From positions 1 through 33,861 of the forward strand of contig JAFWTG010000053.1 of NCBI GenBank assembly GCA_017519005.1: a stretch of DNA of 33,861 nucleotides, written 5' to 3'. The position numbers and the translations under genes are program-made. The DNA comes from Oscillospiraceae bacterium (lineage in GTDB: Bacteria; Bacillota; Clostridia; Oscillospirales; Oscillospiraceae). Positions 23,385 through 31,945 of the stretch are shown piece after piece; position 1 is the first letter of the stretch, and each line of letters begins with the position of its first letter. The notes beneath the pieces were generated by a model. That model was given only the letters and a program-made list of their open reading frames with translations. It was not told the origin of the DNA and searched no databases.

Positions 23385-24485
23385 TTGGATCGCAAACGCG
23401 TAATCATCCGCACCAGCATTCTGGGCATCGCCGCCAATTTGCTCCTGGCCGGCTTCAAGGCGGCCGTCGGCCTGCTCTCCAACTCCATCGCCATCATTCT
23501 GGATGCGGTGAACAATCTTTCGGACGCGCTTTCCTCGGTCATCACCATCGTGGGAACCCGCCTGGCGGGCAAAAGGCCCGATAAGAAGCACCCCTACGGC
23601 CACGGCCGGGTGGAGTATCTCACCGCCGCCATCATCGCGGTAATCGTCCTCTACGCCGGCATCAGCTCCCTGGTGGAGTCGGTGAAGAAGATCATCTCTC
23701 CCGAGACGCCGGATTACAGCGCCGTCAGCCTGATCATCGTGGGCGCCGCAGTGCTGGTAAAGCTGGCTCTGGGCTTCTACGTAAAGAAAACCGGCGAGCG
23801 CGTCCATTCCGACGCGCTGGCGGCCTCCGGCGAGGACGCCAGAAACGACGCCGTCATCTCCGCGGCCACGCTGGTGGCCGCCGCCGTCTATCTGATCTGG
23901 GGCGTCGCCGTCGAGGCCTGGCTGGGCGCGGTGATCTCTCTGGTGATCCTGAAGTCCGGCCTTGACATGCTCCGGCAGACCATCTCCCGCATTCTGGGCG
24001 AACGGGTGGACAGCGAGCTCAGCCTCGGCGTCAAGCAGACCGTGGCCGGCTTCCCGGCGGTGCAGGGCGCCTACGATCTGATCCTGCACAGCTACGGACC
24101 GGATATGATGATCGGCTCGATCCACATCGAGGTGCCGGACACCATGACCGCCGGGCAGCTCGATCAGCTGGAGCGGGAGATCACGGACCGCGTGGCGGAG
24201 GAGCACGGCGTCATCCTCACCGGCATCAGCGTCTACTCCGTCAACACCACCGACGACGTGGTTGCCCGGACCCGGGAGGATATCCGCCGCCGCGTGATGG
24301 CCCACGACCACGTGCTGCAGCTCCACGGCTTCCACATGCACGACGACGAGATCCGCTTCGATCTGGTGGTCGGCTTCGAGGCGAAGGACCGCCGCGAACT
24401 CTTCGCCGCCATCTGCCGGGAGATCCAGGAGGCCTATCCGCAGTATCACGTCTATATCACCCTGGACAGCGACGTCAGCGACTGA
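23385..24485 (+). CDS. Cation diffusion facilitator metal exporter, possibly Mn-type
   Basis: A 366-aa metal/proton antiporter of the inner membrane. TTG at 23385 is taken as the start because GGAGGG (23371-23376) lies 8 nt upstream; an ATG at 23319 has no RBS and coincides with the promoter. Six membrane helices are expected. The metal-site residues read N43xxxD47 in TM2 (AVNNLSDALSS) and D151xxxD155 in TM5 (EDARNDAVIS). That pattern has been linked to manganese-type members rather than the HxxxD/HxxxD zinc type; specificity remains inference. A long cytoplasmic C-terminal domain follows (residues ~205-366), with a His-rich HGFHMHDDE stretch near its end. Confidence 0.92.
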   Translation: MDRKRVIIRTSILGIAANLLLAGFKAAVGLLSNSIAIILDAVNNLSDALSSVITIVGTRLAGKRPDKKHPYGHGRVEYLTAAIIAVIVLYAGISSLVESVKKIISPETPDYSAVSLIIVGAAVLVKLALGFYVKKTGERVHSDALAASGEDARNDAVISAATLVAAAVYLIWGVAVEAWLGAVISLVILKSGLDMLRQTISRILGERVDSELSLGVKQTVAGFPAVQGAYDLILHSYGPDMMIGSIHIEVPDTMTAGQLDQLEREITDRVAEEHGVILTGISVYSVNTTDDVVARTREDIRRRVMAHDHVLQLHGFHMHDDEIRFDLVVGFEAKDRRELFAAICREIQEAYPQYHVYITLDSDVSD

Positions 24486-24606
24486 CGCCCGCAAAACCTC
24501 CTCTGCCCGCAGGGCAGGCAGCGTGATAAAAAGTTGAAAAACACCTCCATTTTCAATTTTCAACCTTCAATTTTCAATTCGATTCAGGACTGGAGATAAC
24601 AGTCGA
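24486..24606. other. Gap with repeat remnant and heptamer array
   Basis: No gene is seen. The left part (24486-24520) is a decayed copy of the 149-bp-type element (GCAAAACCTCCTCTGCCCGC). The array at 24550-24577 has four 7-nt units (TTTTCAA, TTTTCAA, CCTTCAA, TTTTCAA) with an inverted GTTGAAAA just upstream near 24532. Confidence 0.75.
24550..24577. repeat. Heptamer array, TTTTCAA type (4 units)
   Basis: Four perfect-register 7-nt units lie about 30 nt upstream of the Gx transporter gene. The unit sequence differs from those at the other loci while the period is the same. Confidence 0.8.
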
Positions 24607-25101
24607 ATGAAGCTAAACAAGATTCTGTCCCTGGCCCTGCTGACAGCGATTTCCCTGGTCCTCTTCATCGTCGAGAACCAGATTCCCGCGCCGGTGCCGG
24701 CGCCGGGGGTGAAGCTGGGCCTGGGCAATATCATCGTGGTCTGCGTCCTCTTCCTTTACGGGCGGAGGGAAGCGCTGGCCGTGCTGCTGGCGAAGCTCCT
24801 CCTCTCCGCTCTTCTCACCGGCAATCTGGGCGCCCTGGCCTATTCCGCCGCCGGAGGCCTGCTGAGCTGGGGCGGCATGTGCCTGCTGCGGCCCCTGCTG
24901 CGGCAAAGACAGCTCTGGGTCGCCTCGGTGCTGGGGGCCATGCTCCACAACCTGGGGCAGCTCCTGGCCGCCATGCTCATCGCCGCCGCGCCGGGTCTTC
25001 CGGCTTATCTGCCGGTGCTGCTGCTCTCGGGCATGGTCACCGGCCTCTTCACGGGTTTCGCCGCCCAGGCGGTGGTTCGGCGGCTGCATGGAAGCCCCTG
25101 A
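24607..25101 (+). CDS. Gx transporter family membrane protein
   Basis: A 164-aa hydrophobic protein with about five membrane helices, matching the family annotated as Gx transporter (formerly heptaprenyl diphosphate synthase component I). Typical features are the N-terminal ALLTAISLVLFIVENQIP, the loop PAPGVKLGLGNIIVVCVLFLYG and the central LLLSALLTGNLGALAYSAAGG. The fold resembles the substrate-binding S-components of ECF transporters; the ligand is not known. GGAG lies about 12 nt before the ATG, a weak placement. It is 15 nt upstream of the radical SAM gene and probably in one operon with it. Confidence 0.86.
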   Translation: MKLNKILSLALLTAISLVLFIVENQIPAPVPAPGVKLGLGNIIVVCVLFLYGRREALAVLLAKLLLSALLTGNLGALAYSAAGGLLSWGGMCLLRPLLRQRQLWVASVLGAMLHNLGQLLAAMLIAAAPGLPAYLPVLLLSGMVTGLFTGFAAQAVVRRLHGSP

Positions 25102-25116
25102 CAAAGGAGATACGAC

Positions 25117-26484
25117 ATGGAACACAGCGACGAGCTCATTCAGGTGCTTCCCGCCGCCCCCAGGCTGCGGCTTCTGCTGGGCAAGGGCCGCGAGACCGGA
25201 GCCCCCCTGGTCTGGACCTCCTTTCTGCTGCGTCAGCCCACCGACGAGGGCCTGCTGCTCTACAACACCCTGACCCTGGAGCTGCTGCACGTGCCGTCAG
25301 CCCTGCTTCCCGCTCTGGAGGCGCCCACGGGGGCGCTGCGGGACACGCTGCGGCGGAAATGGTTCCTGGTTCCACAGGATCTGGACCAGCACGCCGCAGC
25401 CCTGGAGCTGCGCTCGACGCTCCAGGAAATGGAGCCTCCGGCAGAACAACTGAAAAAGTATACGGTCTTCACCACCACGGCCTGCAACGCCCGCTGCTTC
25501 TACTGCTATGAGAAGGACTGGACACCCCGGACCATGAGCCTCGAGACCGCGGACAAGCTGACGGACTATATGCTCGCCCACAGTGGTGGGACGCGCTTCC
25601 AGATCGACTGGTTCGGCGGAGAACCCCTGGTAAATGTGCGGGTGATTGACCGGATCTGCAGCCGGTTACAGGAGGCCAGGGCCCGGTACTGCTCCCAGAT
25701 GACCTCCAACGGCTTTCTCTTCGACACGGCGATGATAGCCCGAGCGAAGGAGCTCTGGAAACTGGAAAAGGTCCAAATCACCCTGGACGGGATGGGCGAG
25801 ACCTACGATCGGATCAAGGACTACAAGACCGACGGCAAAGGCGCCTTCCGGCGGGTTACGGACAATATCTCGGCCCTGGCCGCTGCGGGAATCGTGGTTC
25901 ACATCCGCATGAATTACGAGCTCTACAACCTGCCGGAGATTGAGAAACTGGCCGATTGGCTGGTGGAGCGCTACCGCGGGATTCCCAGGGTTGCCGCCTA
26001 TCCGGCCCCGCTTTTTGAGGACCCGGATAATCCTGATGTCTGGCACACAGAGGCTGAGCGGGACCTGCTCTGCGCCGCAGAGCTGGATATGCGGGACCGC
26101 ATGGAGGCGGGTGGCCTGCGCCGCTCCCTGCCGCTGTCCCGGGAACCGGAGCTGTATATGTGCATGGCGGACCGAGGCTCTATGATTACCGTCCTGCCGG
26201 ATGGGGAGATCGGCCTCTGTCAGAACTATGACAGCAGCGGCTTCATCGGCAGTCTGGACGGCCCAGCGCTTACGCAGCAGGAGCTGTACAGCGGCCGGAT
26301 TCTGCGGGAGGAGATTCCCGCCTGCTCCGACTGCCCCATCTATCCCGGCTGCATCCGGCTGAAGCTCTGTCCCAACCAGATCTGCTATCCCCAGCGCCGG
26401 CATCTCCGGGAGGAAATCAAAAAACGTTCCATGCTGATGGAATGGAAGCAATATCAACATCTACAAGGGAGGACCAACGAATGA
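25117..26484 (+). CDS. Radical SAM/SPASM domain enzyme, probable peptide or protein maturase
   Basis: A 455-aa iron-sulfur enzyme. The N-terminal ~110 residues include an LLLYNTLTLELLHV segment like that at the start of many SPASM peptide maturases. The radical SAM core has CNARCFYC (Cys123, 127, 130) for the SAM-binding [4Fe-4S] cluster and GGEP at 167-170. The SPASM region holds Cys349, GEIGLC (Cys368), CSDCPIYPGC (403, 406, 412), Cys418 and Cys423, enough for two auxiliary clusters. SPASM enzymes modify peptides or sulfatases. No short Cys-rich or leader-like precursor gene is seen next to it. Its stop overlaps the pepF start (ATGA), so it is coupled to an M3 peptidase. Confidence 0.92.
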   Translation: MEHSDELIQVLPAAPRLRLLLGKGRETGAPLVWTSFLLRQPTDEGLLLYNTLTLELLHVPSALLPALEAPTGALRDTLRRKWFLVPQDLDQHAAALELRSTLQEMEPPAEQLKKYTVFTTTACNARCFYCYEKDWTPRTMSLETADKLTDYMLAHSGGTRFQIDWFGGEPLVNVRVIDRICSRLQEARARYCSQMTSNGFLFDTAMIARAKELWKLEKVQITLDGMGETYDRIKDYKTDGKGAFRRVTDNISALAAAGIVVHIRMNYELYNLPEIEKLADWLVERYRGIPRVAAYPAPLFEDPDNPDVWHTEAERDLLCAAELDMRDRMEAGGLRRSLPLSREPELYMCMADRGSMITVLPDGEIGLCQNYDSSGFIGSLDGPALTQQELYSGRILREEIPACSDCPIYPGCIRLKLCPNQICYPQRRHLREEIKKRSMLMEWKQYQHLQGRTNE

Positions 26485-28238
26485 ACAAGGAATGGGATCT
26501 GACGCCCCTGTACGAGGGCTTCGACACCGAAAAATTTCAGAACGACCGCAAGGCCCTGACCGAGACCGCCGCGGCCTACAACGCCTTCGCCGCCGCCCTG
26601 CCCGCCGACCGGGCCGCAGGCATCGCCGAGGGCCTGCGCCTGCAGGAGCGGATCGCGGGACTGGCCATGCCCCTGTTTGAGTATGCGGGCCTGCGCTCCG
26701 CCGTCAACACCTCCGACGAGGCGGCCGTCAACGCCCAGGCCGGTCTGGAGAAGCTGATGTCCGATATGAGCGCCGCCGACGCCGCCTTCCGGGCCTACGT
26801 GGGCAAGACCGAAAACCTGGAGGCGCTGATCGCCGCCGACCCCTTCCTGGGGGACTACGCCTATCTGCTCCGCACCATGAAGGAGGACGCTAAATACGTC
26901 CTGGATGAAAAGGTGGAGGAGGCCCTGGCCAAGATGAACCTCTCCGGCGGCTCCGCCTGGGAGAACCTCCAGGCCTATCTGAGCTCCACCGTGGAGGCGG
27001 AGTACCGGGGCGAAAAGATGAACCTCTCCGCCGTCCGCAACCTGGCCTACGACCCGGACCCCGCCGTCCGCAAGGACGCCTACGACGCGGAGATCGCCTG
27101 CTACGACAAGATCAAGGACGCAATCTCCTTCTCCCTGAACTCCCTGAAGCAGCAGGTCACCACCGAATGTGAAATGCGGAAGGCCGGCTCTCCCCTGGAG
27201 ATGACACTCCGGGCCAGCCGCATGCAGAAGTCCACCCTGGACGCCATGATCGCCGCCATTGAGGAATATCTGCCCGTGTTCTGGAAGTACCTGCGGGCCA
27301 AGGCGAAGCTGCTGGGCTACGAGGGCGGCCTGAAATGGTGGGACATGTTCGCCCCCATGGGCAAAAACACCGCGACCTACAGCGTGGAGGACGCGAAGAA
27401 GTATCTGGACGAGCACTTCCGTCCCTTCGCGCCGGATATGGCGGACATGATGATGCACGCCTTTGACGACGCCTGGATCGACTTCTACCCCCATCCCGGC
27501 AAGGTGGGCGGCGCCTTCTGCGCCAACCTCGCCTGCATCAAGCAGAGCCGGGTGCTGACCAACTTCGACGGCTCCTTCTCCGACATCGTGACCCTGGCCC
27601 ACGAGCTGGGCCACGCCTACCACGGCATGATGATCGAGAACCACCGCCCCCTGAACCTGGACTACTCCATGCCCGTGGCCGAGACCGCCTCCACCTTCAA
27701 CGAGACCGTGGTGATGAACGCCGCGCTGGACGAGGCGGCGGACCGGGAGGTGAAGCTGGGCCTGCTGGAGAGCCAGCTGCAGGACACCACCCAGATCATG
27801 TGCGACATCATGAGCCGCTACTGGTTCGAGACCGCCGTCTTCGAGAAGGCCAAGACCGGCTTCGCCTTTGCCGACGAGCTCTGCGCCATGATGAAGGAGG
27901 CCCAGAAGCGGGGCTACGGCGACGGCCTGGATCACGACACCCTGCACCCCTACATGTGGGTCTGCAAGAGCCACTACTATTCCTCCGGCCTGAGCTTCTA
28001 CAACTTCCCCTACGCCTTCGGCGGCCTTTTCGCGGCGGGCCTCTACGCCCAGTACCGCAGGGAGGGCGAGGCCTTCCTGCCCAAGTACCGGGCCCTGCTG
28101 AAGGCCACCACCGTGGCCTCCGTGGAGGACGTGGCCAAAATGGCCGACATCGACCTGGGCGACGTGAACTTCTGGCGCTCCAGCCTGGAGATCTTCAAGG
28201 CCCGGGTGGACATGTTCCTGGAGCTGGCCCAGCAGTAG
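26481..28238 (+). CDS. pepF: Oligoendopeptidase, M3 family (PepF type)
   Basis: A 585-aa cytoplasmic zinc metallopeptidase that cuts short peptides. The zinc motif HELGH is at residues 374-378 (TLAHELGHAYHG), with the downstream helix PVAETASTFNETVV supplying the third ligand. The product ends with FWRSSLEIFKARVDMFLEL typical of the family. GGGAGG lies 8 nt before the ATG, which overlaps the radical SAM stop codon. It may simply recycle peptides, but the coupling makes a role in trimming a modified peptide possible. A dispersed palindromic repeat begins at its TAG stop codon. Confidence 0.95.
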   Translation: MNKEWDLTPLYEGFDTEKFQNDRKALTETAAAYNAFAAALPADRAAGIAEGLRLQERIAGLAMPLFEYAGLRSAVNTSDEAAVNAQAGLEKLMSDMSAADAAFRAYVGKTENLEALIAADPFLGDYAYLLRTMKEDAKYVLDEKVEEALAKMNLSGGSAWENLQAYLSSTVEAEYRGEKMNLSAVRNLAYDPDPAVRKDAYDAEIACYDKIKDAISFSLNSLKQQVTTECEMRKAGSPLEMTLRASRMQKSTLDAMIAAIEEYLPVFWKYLRAKAKLLGYEGGLKWWDMFAPMGKNTATYSVEDAKKYLDEHFRPFAPDMADMMMHAFDDAWIDFYPHPGKVGGAFCANLACIKQSRVLTNFDGSFSDIVTLAHELGHAYHGMMIENHRPLNLDYSMPVAETASTFNETVVMNAALDEAADREVKLGLLESQLQDTTQIMCDIMSRYWFETAVFEKAKTGFAFADELCAMMKEAQKRGYGDGLDHDTLHPYMWVCKSHYYSSGLSFYNFPYAFGGLFAAGLYAQYRREGEAFLPKYRALLKATTVASVEDVAKMADIDLGDVNFWRSSLEIFKARVDMFLELAQQ

Positions 28239-28440
28239 CGCGGGCAATCTGCCCGCAAAAAACCTCCCCTGCCAAGGGGAGGTGCCCCAGTGCGCACACT
28301 GGGGCGGAGGGGTCCGCCCCCGCCTCGCAGGCCCCCCCGCAGGGGGCGGCCACCGGCCGCCCGCAGCACACAAAAAATCTGCGAAGGCACGGATTCCTCG
28401 CTGCGACGCGAAGCCAGTCCTTTCGGGCGCTCGGAATGAC
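28236..28440. repeat. Two dispersed repeat elements downstream of pepF
   Basis: 28236-28342 is a diverged single copy of the 149-bp-type element (GCAATCTGCCCGCAAAAAAC, CCTCCCC/GGGGAGG, then GGAGGGGTCCGCCCCCGCC) with a GCCCCAGTG/CACTGGGGC hairpin in its variable centre. A second element at about 28390-28440 runs GGATTCCTCGCTGCG...GCGCTCGGAATGACAA, a palindromic type common in bacteria. No gene is present; the DUF3885 RBS follows at once. Confidence 0.8.
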
Positions 28441-28456
28441 AAACAAGGAGACCCTT

Positions 28457-29125
28457 ATGCACGAAATTGAACGTCTGATCCTCTCCCGCGAGTTTCCCTA
28501 CCTCCAGCCCTGGTTCTACAACCACCCCTGGGCGCTGCGCTGCGAGCTGGGCCGGGGGAGAAGCCGCGTCGCCTTTCGCCGGAGGGCCCGGGAGCGGGCG
28601 GAGGAGATTTACCACATCCTGTTCCCCACGCCCGCCGACGCGGTGATTTTCAACTACAGGCTGGAGGACTGGTCCACCAGCGGTCCCGCCCGGACGGAGG
28701 CTCTGGGTCTCAGCGCGGAAGAAGCCGCCGCTCTGCTCAAGGCCGACATCCGCGCCGAAGTGACCCAGCTCCGTTTCCTGGAGGACATGCAGAACCGCTA
28801 CCGCCACGCCGCGGTGCGGGATCTGCCCTTGGGCGAAGCGGAGGAGGGCCGCCGCCACCGCATCGTCTGCTATGCCGACGGGACGGGCTTCGACGACCTG
28901 GGCCTGCTGCGGCGGCAGCTGCGGGACGAGGGCCTGGACGTCGGCCTGGTTTCCTTCCCCAACGAGTGCATCCTCTCGGTCTACGACGACCGGGGCTGCG
29001 ACGTCGTCTTTGCCGGCCCTGAAAAGCTGGCGGAATTCTACCCGCGGCTGGAGCCGTACTTCCTGGACTACGACCGGGAGGAGATGGCCCGCCGCTATGG
29101 AGGCGCCTCATGCTGCAAAAGCTGA
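28457..29125 (+). CDS. DUF3885 domain protein
   Basis: A 222-aa soluble protein. The C-terminal YDDRGCDVVFAGPE and YFLDYDREEMARRY match the ends of DUF3885 proteins I know from Bacilli, and WALRCELGRG near residue 25 fits the N-terminal FELG motif. Function is unknown; some members are encoded near contact-dependent or immunity-type loci, which is only suggestive. AAGGAG is 6 nt before the ATG. Its last 16 nt overlap the next gene, so the two are coupled. Confidence 0.82.
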   Translation: MHEIERLILSREFPYLQPWFYNHPWALRCELGRGRSRVAFRRRARERAEEIYHILFPTPADAVIFNYRLEDWSTSGPARTEALGLSAEEAAALLKADIRAEVTQLRFLEDMQNRYRHAAVRDLPLGEAEEGRRHRIVCYADGTGFDDLGLLRRQLRDEGLDVGLVSFPNECILSVYDDRGCDVVFAGPEKLAEFYPRLEPYFLDYDREEMARRYGGASCCKS

Positions 29126-30864
29126 AACTCTTACTGAAACAGCCCATCATTCAAAAGCTCGCCCTGCCCCGGCTGCGGAAGCTCTGGGCCCTGGGTCTGG
29201 TCTGCGTCCTGCTGGCGCTCAGCGTTCTGGTAAGCGCGGGCGGCGGACGGACGCCGGAGCCGACTCCCCCCTCCGGGACTGTCGAGGCCCCCGAAACGGC
29301 CCCCACAGTCCCGGCCACGGAGCCCACCGCGCCGGAGGAACCGGCGGAGCTTCAGGCCGTCAAGGGTCTGGAGCCCCTGCCCGGGGAAAGCGTCTCCGGC
29401 CTCTGCCGGGACGGGGACGGGGCCGCGGTCTTTCTGACCCGCTGGGACGACGACGCGCAGGTCTGGCGCATCCGCATGCTTCGCCTGGACCCGAAGACCG
29501 CCGCCGTCACCGAAGAGCTCGCCCTGGAGCCCATCGGGGAAAGCGCCTCCTTCGCCGTGCCGGAGCTGAACGACACGGAGATCCGCTTCGTGGACCGGGA
29601 CAGCGAGCGCTGCGCGGCCTTTGACCGCAGCGGCCGCTTTCTGGGCCTGAAGGATCACCCCGTCATGAGCCGGGAGCATCTGGGCTGGCGCAACGTCCTG
29701 CTCAGCGACGGCTGCTTCTACAAGCAGCGGGCCTGGGCCGAGTTCACCCGCAGCGACAGCGGCGAGCTGAACCGGGCCGTGGCCTTCTATGACGAAAAGA
29801 GCTGCGTGCATCTGGTGGGAGAAGCCTACGATCTGATCCGGGACGCGGACGGGCACCGGCTGCTGACGGTCCGCTTCTGCGGAGACGGCAGCGAGGAGCT
29901 GGCCCTGCTGGATCTGGACGCGAAGCGCTGCGTGGACCGGCTGGCCCTGGAGCTGGGGGAGAGCGCGGACGGCCTCCTGGGTCCGGACTGGGCGCTGCTG
30001 TCCCTGACCCAGGTGGAAGAGGCGGCCACGGGCTATCGAATCTGCTTCTGGTATCCCGAGGCCGGGCAGGAGACGCCTCTCGAAACCGAGACGCTGACGG
30101 AGCAGGCCCTTTCGGACGGCGTCGACGTGCTGCGCCAGCGGCTGGAGGCGCAGGGGCTGGTGCTCCGCCTGGACGAGGCCCCCGCCGTGGAGCAAACCCC
30201 CACCACGGGTCTGCCGGTCTATGAAAGCCGCTGCGAGACCGGCGCCTCTCTCTTCGGCCAGTACTGGATTCTGACGGAGCTGGACGCCTTCGTGCAAAAG
30301 CTCCCGGCGGGCATGATCCGGGAGCTGACGGCGGCGCCGGGCCAGGCTCCCGCGGAAGCGAACGGGCTGCAGGTCTTCATCGTCCGGAACATCCCCGGCG
30401 ACTCCTCCGCCTTTGCCAACGCCTGGATGGAGCCCACCATGATCTGCTTTGCCACCGAGGAATTCAACCCCACCCATCTGGCCCACGAGTTCATGCACAT
30501 CATGGACCGGCGGCTGCAGGGCTATCTGACGGCCCAGCGGCAGGACCTGGAGAGCGCCTGGCGGAGGCTGAGCCCGGACTACGCCTATGAGCCGGGGCTG
30601 AGCCAGGAGCAGAGCGACGCGCTGGAGGCTTATTTCGTCTCCTGGTACGCCCGGACCGACGGGGCCGAGGACCGGGCCGAGACCTTCCAGCGGCTTTTCG
30701 ACAGCGAGGAGCCGCTGACGGAGCAGTGGTGGTACAAGGACAAGCCCGGCGTCCAGGAAAAGGTCCGCTGGCTCAGCGAGACGCTGCGGGCCGCCTTCCC
30801 CAGCGTCCAGGCCGTGGAACGCGCCTGCTGGGAGAAGCTGCCGCCACCCGCCGCGGCGGACTGA
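29110..30864 (+). CDS. Membrane-anchored putative zinc metalloprotease
   Basis: A 584-aa protein, family not recognised. A basic N-terminus precedes one membrane helix (LGLVCVLLALSVLVSAG, ~residues 30-46), then a Pro/Thr/Glu-rich linker. Residues ~80-340 carry repeated beta-strand blocks that could form a propeller (LTRWDDDAQVWRIRMLRLD, RFVDRDSERCAAFD). The C-terminal domain has LAHEFMHIMDRRL, a HExxH zinc site at 459-463, and EDRAETF at 520-526 as a possible third ligand. The fold is expected outside the membrane. GGAGG is 7 nt before the ATG, within the DUF3885 gene. A strong terminator follows. Confidence 0.82.
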   Translation: MLQKLKLLLKQPIIQKLALPRLRKLWALGLVCVLLALSVLVSAGGGRTPEPTPPSGTVEAPETAPTVPATEPTAPEEPAELQAVKGLEPLPGESVSGLCRDGDGAAVFLTRWDDDAQVWRIRMLRLDPKTAAVTEELALEPIGESASFAVPELNDTEIRFVDRDSERCAAFDRSGRFLGLKDHPVMSREHLGWRNVLLSDGCFYKQRAWAEFTRSDSGELNRAVAFYDEKSCVHLVGEAYDLIRDADGHRLLTVRFCGDGSEELALLDLDAKRCVDRLALELGESADGLLGPDWALLSLTQVEEAATGYRICFWYPEAGQETPLETETLTEQALSDGVDVLRQRLEAQGLVLRLDEAPAVEQTPTTGLPVYESRCETGASLFGQYWILTELDAFVQKLPAGMIRELTAAPGQAPAEANGLQVFIVRNIPGDSSAFANAWMEPTMICFATEEFNPTHLAHEFMHIMDRRLQGYLTAQRQDLESAWRRLSPDYAYEPGLSQEQSDALEAYFVSWYARTDGAEDRAETFQRLFDSEEPLTEQWWYKDKPGVQEKVRWLSETLRAAFPSVQAVERACWEKLPPPAAAD

Positions 30865-30887
30865 ACCCGCCGTTCCCCATGCCGAAA

Positions 30888-30930
30888 CGAGGGCGTCCCC
30901 GCCGGGGGACGCCCTCGATTGCTGTTTTTT
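30888..30930 (+). terminator. Intrinsic terminator after the HExxH gene
   Basis: A perfect 13-bp GC-rich stem (30888-30900 with 30905-30917) with a GCCG loop is followed by a run of six T at 30925-30930. It ends the plus-strand operon before the convergent minus-strand gene. Confidence 0.9.
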
Positions 30931-30959
30931 CGGCTATGTAATACAACGGCTTCTGCGGA

Positions 30960-31772
30960 TCAGGACAGCAGCGCCATCCAGCGGCGCAGCAGGGCCAGAG
31001 CCGCGGCCCCCAGCCGCCAGACGGAGAGCTCCCGTTCCGGCAGGCGCTCCGTCCGGGGCTGCTCCCGGGAGCCGGAGCGATCCGTGAGCGCCCAGCCCAG
31101 GGACGCGATGTACGCGTAGCATTTCTCCCGCACGGGAAGCCAGGGCTGGCCGCAGCGCCGCGTGTCCCGGACGGCCTGGTGCAGCACGTTCAGATCGGTG
31201 AAGACGGCGTCCTCCCCGACCCCCAGGGTCTCGCGGATCAGCCGCAGATAGTTCTTCGCGCCGCCCGCTCCGAACTGATTGACCACCACGGCAAAATAGG
31301 CCGCCGTGGCGTCCGTTTTCATACCCCAGCTCCTGCAGAGCCGCAGATACTCCAGAATATCCCGCCGGGCCAGCTCGTCCTGGGCGGCCCGGCCGTCGGC
31401 GGAGCCCAGCAGGGCCGAGACGCAGCGGGCCTCCGCCTCCGTCAGCGTCCGGCGGGACCAGACGGTTCCCTCCCCGACGATCTCCCGGTAGAGGGAACGG
31501 GTCAGATAGTTCGCCGTGCCGGGCCAGCCGTTCAGCGCGAAGCGCAGCAGCTCCAGCGCCCGGGGACCGTGCCATTGGAGCAGGCCCAGGGAGCAGGCGC
31601 CTCCGTCGCTGCGGTTCACGGAGTCGTAGTCCCCCTCCGCCTGGGCGAAAAAGCCCTTCAGGGCCTCCACCAGCGCCTCGTCTCCCTCCCCGCCCGCCGC
31701 CCCCGCCGCGGGAGTCAGGGCCGCGCCGACCAGCAGCAGCGCCAGCAGCAGCGCGATCATCCTGTGTTTCAT
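30960..31772 (-). CDS. Secreted lysozyme-like cell-wall hydrolase (putative)
   Basis: A 270-aa protein with a signal peptide (MIALLLALLLVGAALTPAAGA). The segment AEGDYDSVNRSDGGACSLGLLQWHGPRALELL resembles lysozyme-like domains found in Firmicutes phage tail and wall-lytic proteins, with an early Glu in EGDYDSVN and the SxGxLQW block. GMKTDATAAYFAVVVNQFGAGGAKNYL fits the second half of that fold. The C-terminus ends in a hydrophobic/basic helix (SVWRLGAAALALLRRWMALLS) that could contact the membrane. GGAGGG lies 8 nt before the ATG. It is a single-gene unit. The enzymatic assignment is tentative. Confidence 0.72.
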   Translation of the reverse strand: MKHRMIALLLALLLVGAALTPAAGAAGGEGDEALVEALKGFFAQAEGDYDSVNRSDGGACSLGLLQWHGPRALELLRFALNGWPGTANYLTRSLYREIVGEGTVWSRRTLTEAEARCVSALLGSADGRAAQDELARRDILEYLRLCRSWGMKTDATAAYFAVVVNQFGAGGAKNYLRLIRETLGVGEDAVFTDLNVLHQAVRDTRRCGQPWLPVREKCYAYIASLGWALTDRSGSREQPRTERLPERELSVWRLGAAALALLRRWMALLS

Positions 31773-31857
31773 GGTATTTCCCTCCGTTTTCCTTGGTTTG
31801 TCTCTATTCTAGCACGACGCGCCCGCGGAAGCAGTCGAAATTCTCCCGTTTCTCCGG

Positions 31858-31885
31858 TTGATTTTCTTTGAAAATGATGTATAAT
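31858..31885 (+). promoter_or_regulatory. Predicted SigA promoter of nfnAB
   Basis: TTGATT (31858-31863) and a perfect TATAAT (31880-31885) are 16 nt apart, about 60 nt before the nfnA start codon, in an AT-rich patch. Confidence 0.7.
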
Positions 31886-31945
31886 AAAAGATAGCGTATC
31901 TGATCCGCAAGGATCCATACAGCAGCCTCGAAGGAGCGTGTTTTC

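Noticed and set aside
25102-25116. A precursor peptide gene beside the radical SAM enzyme
   Set aside because: The gap upstream is 15 nt and downstream there is a 4-nt overlap. The 24486-24606 gap holds only repeats. No short leader-core frame with an RBS was found.
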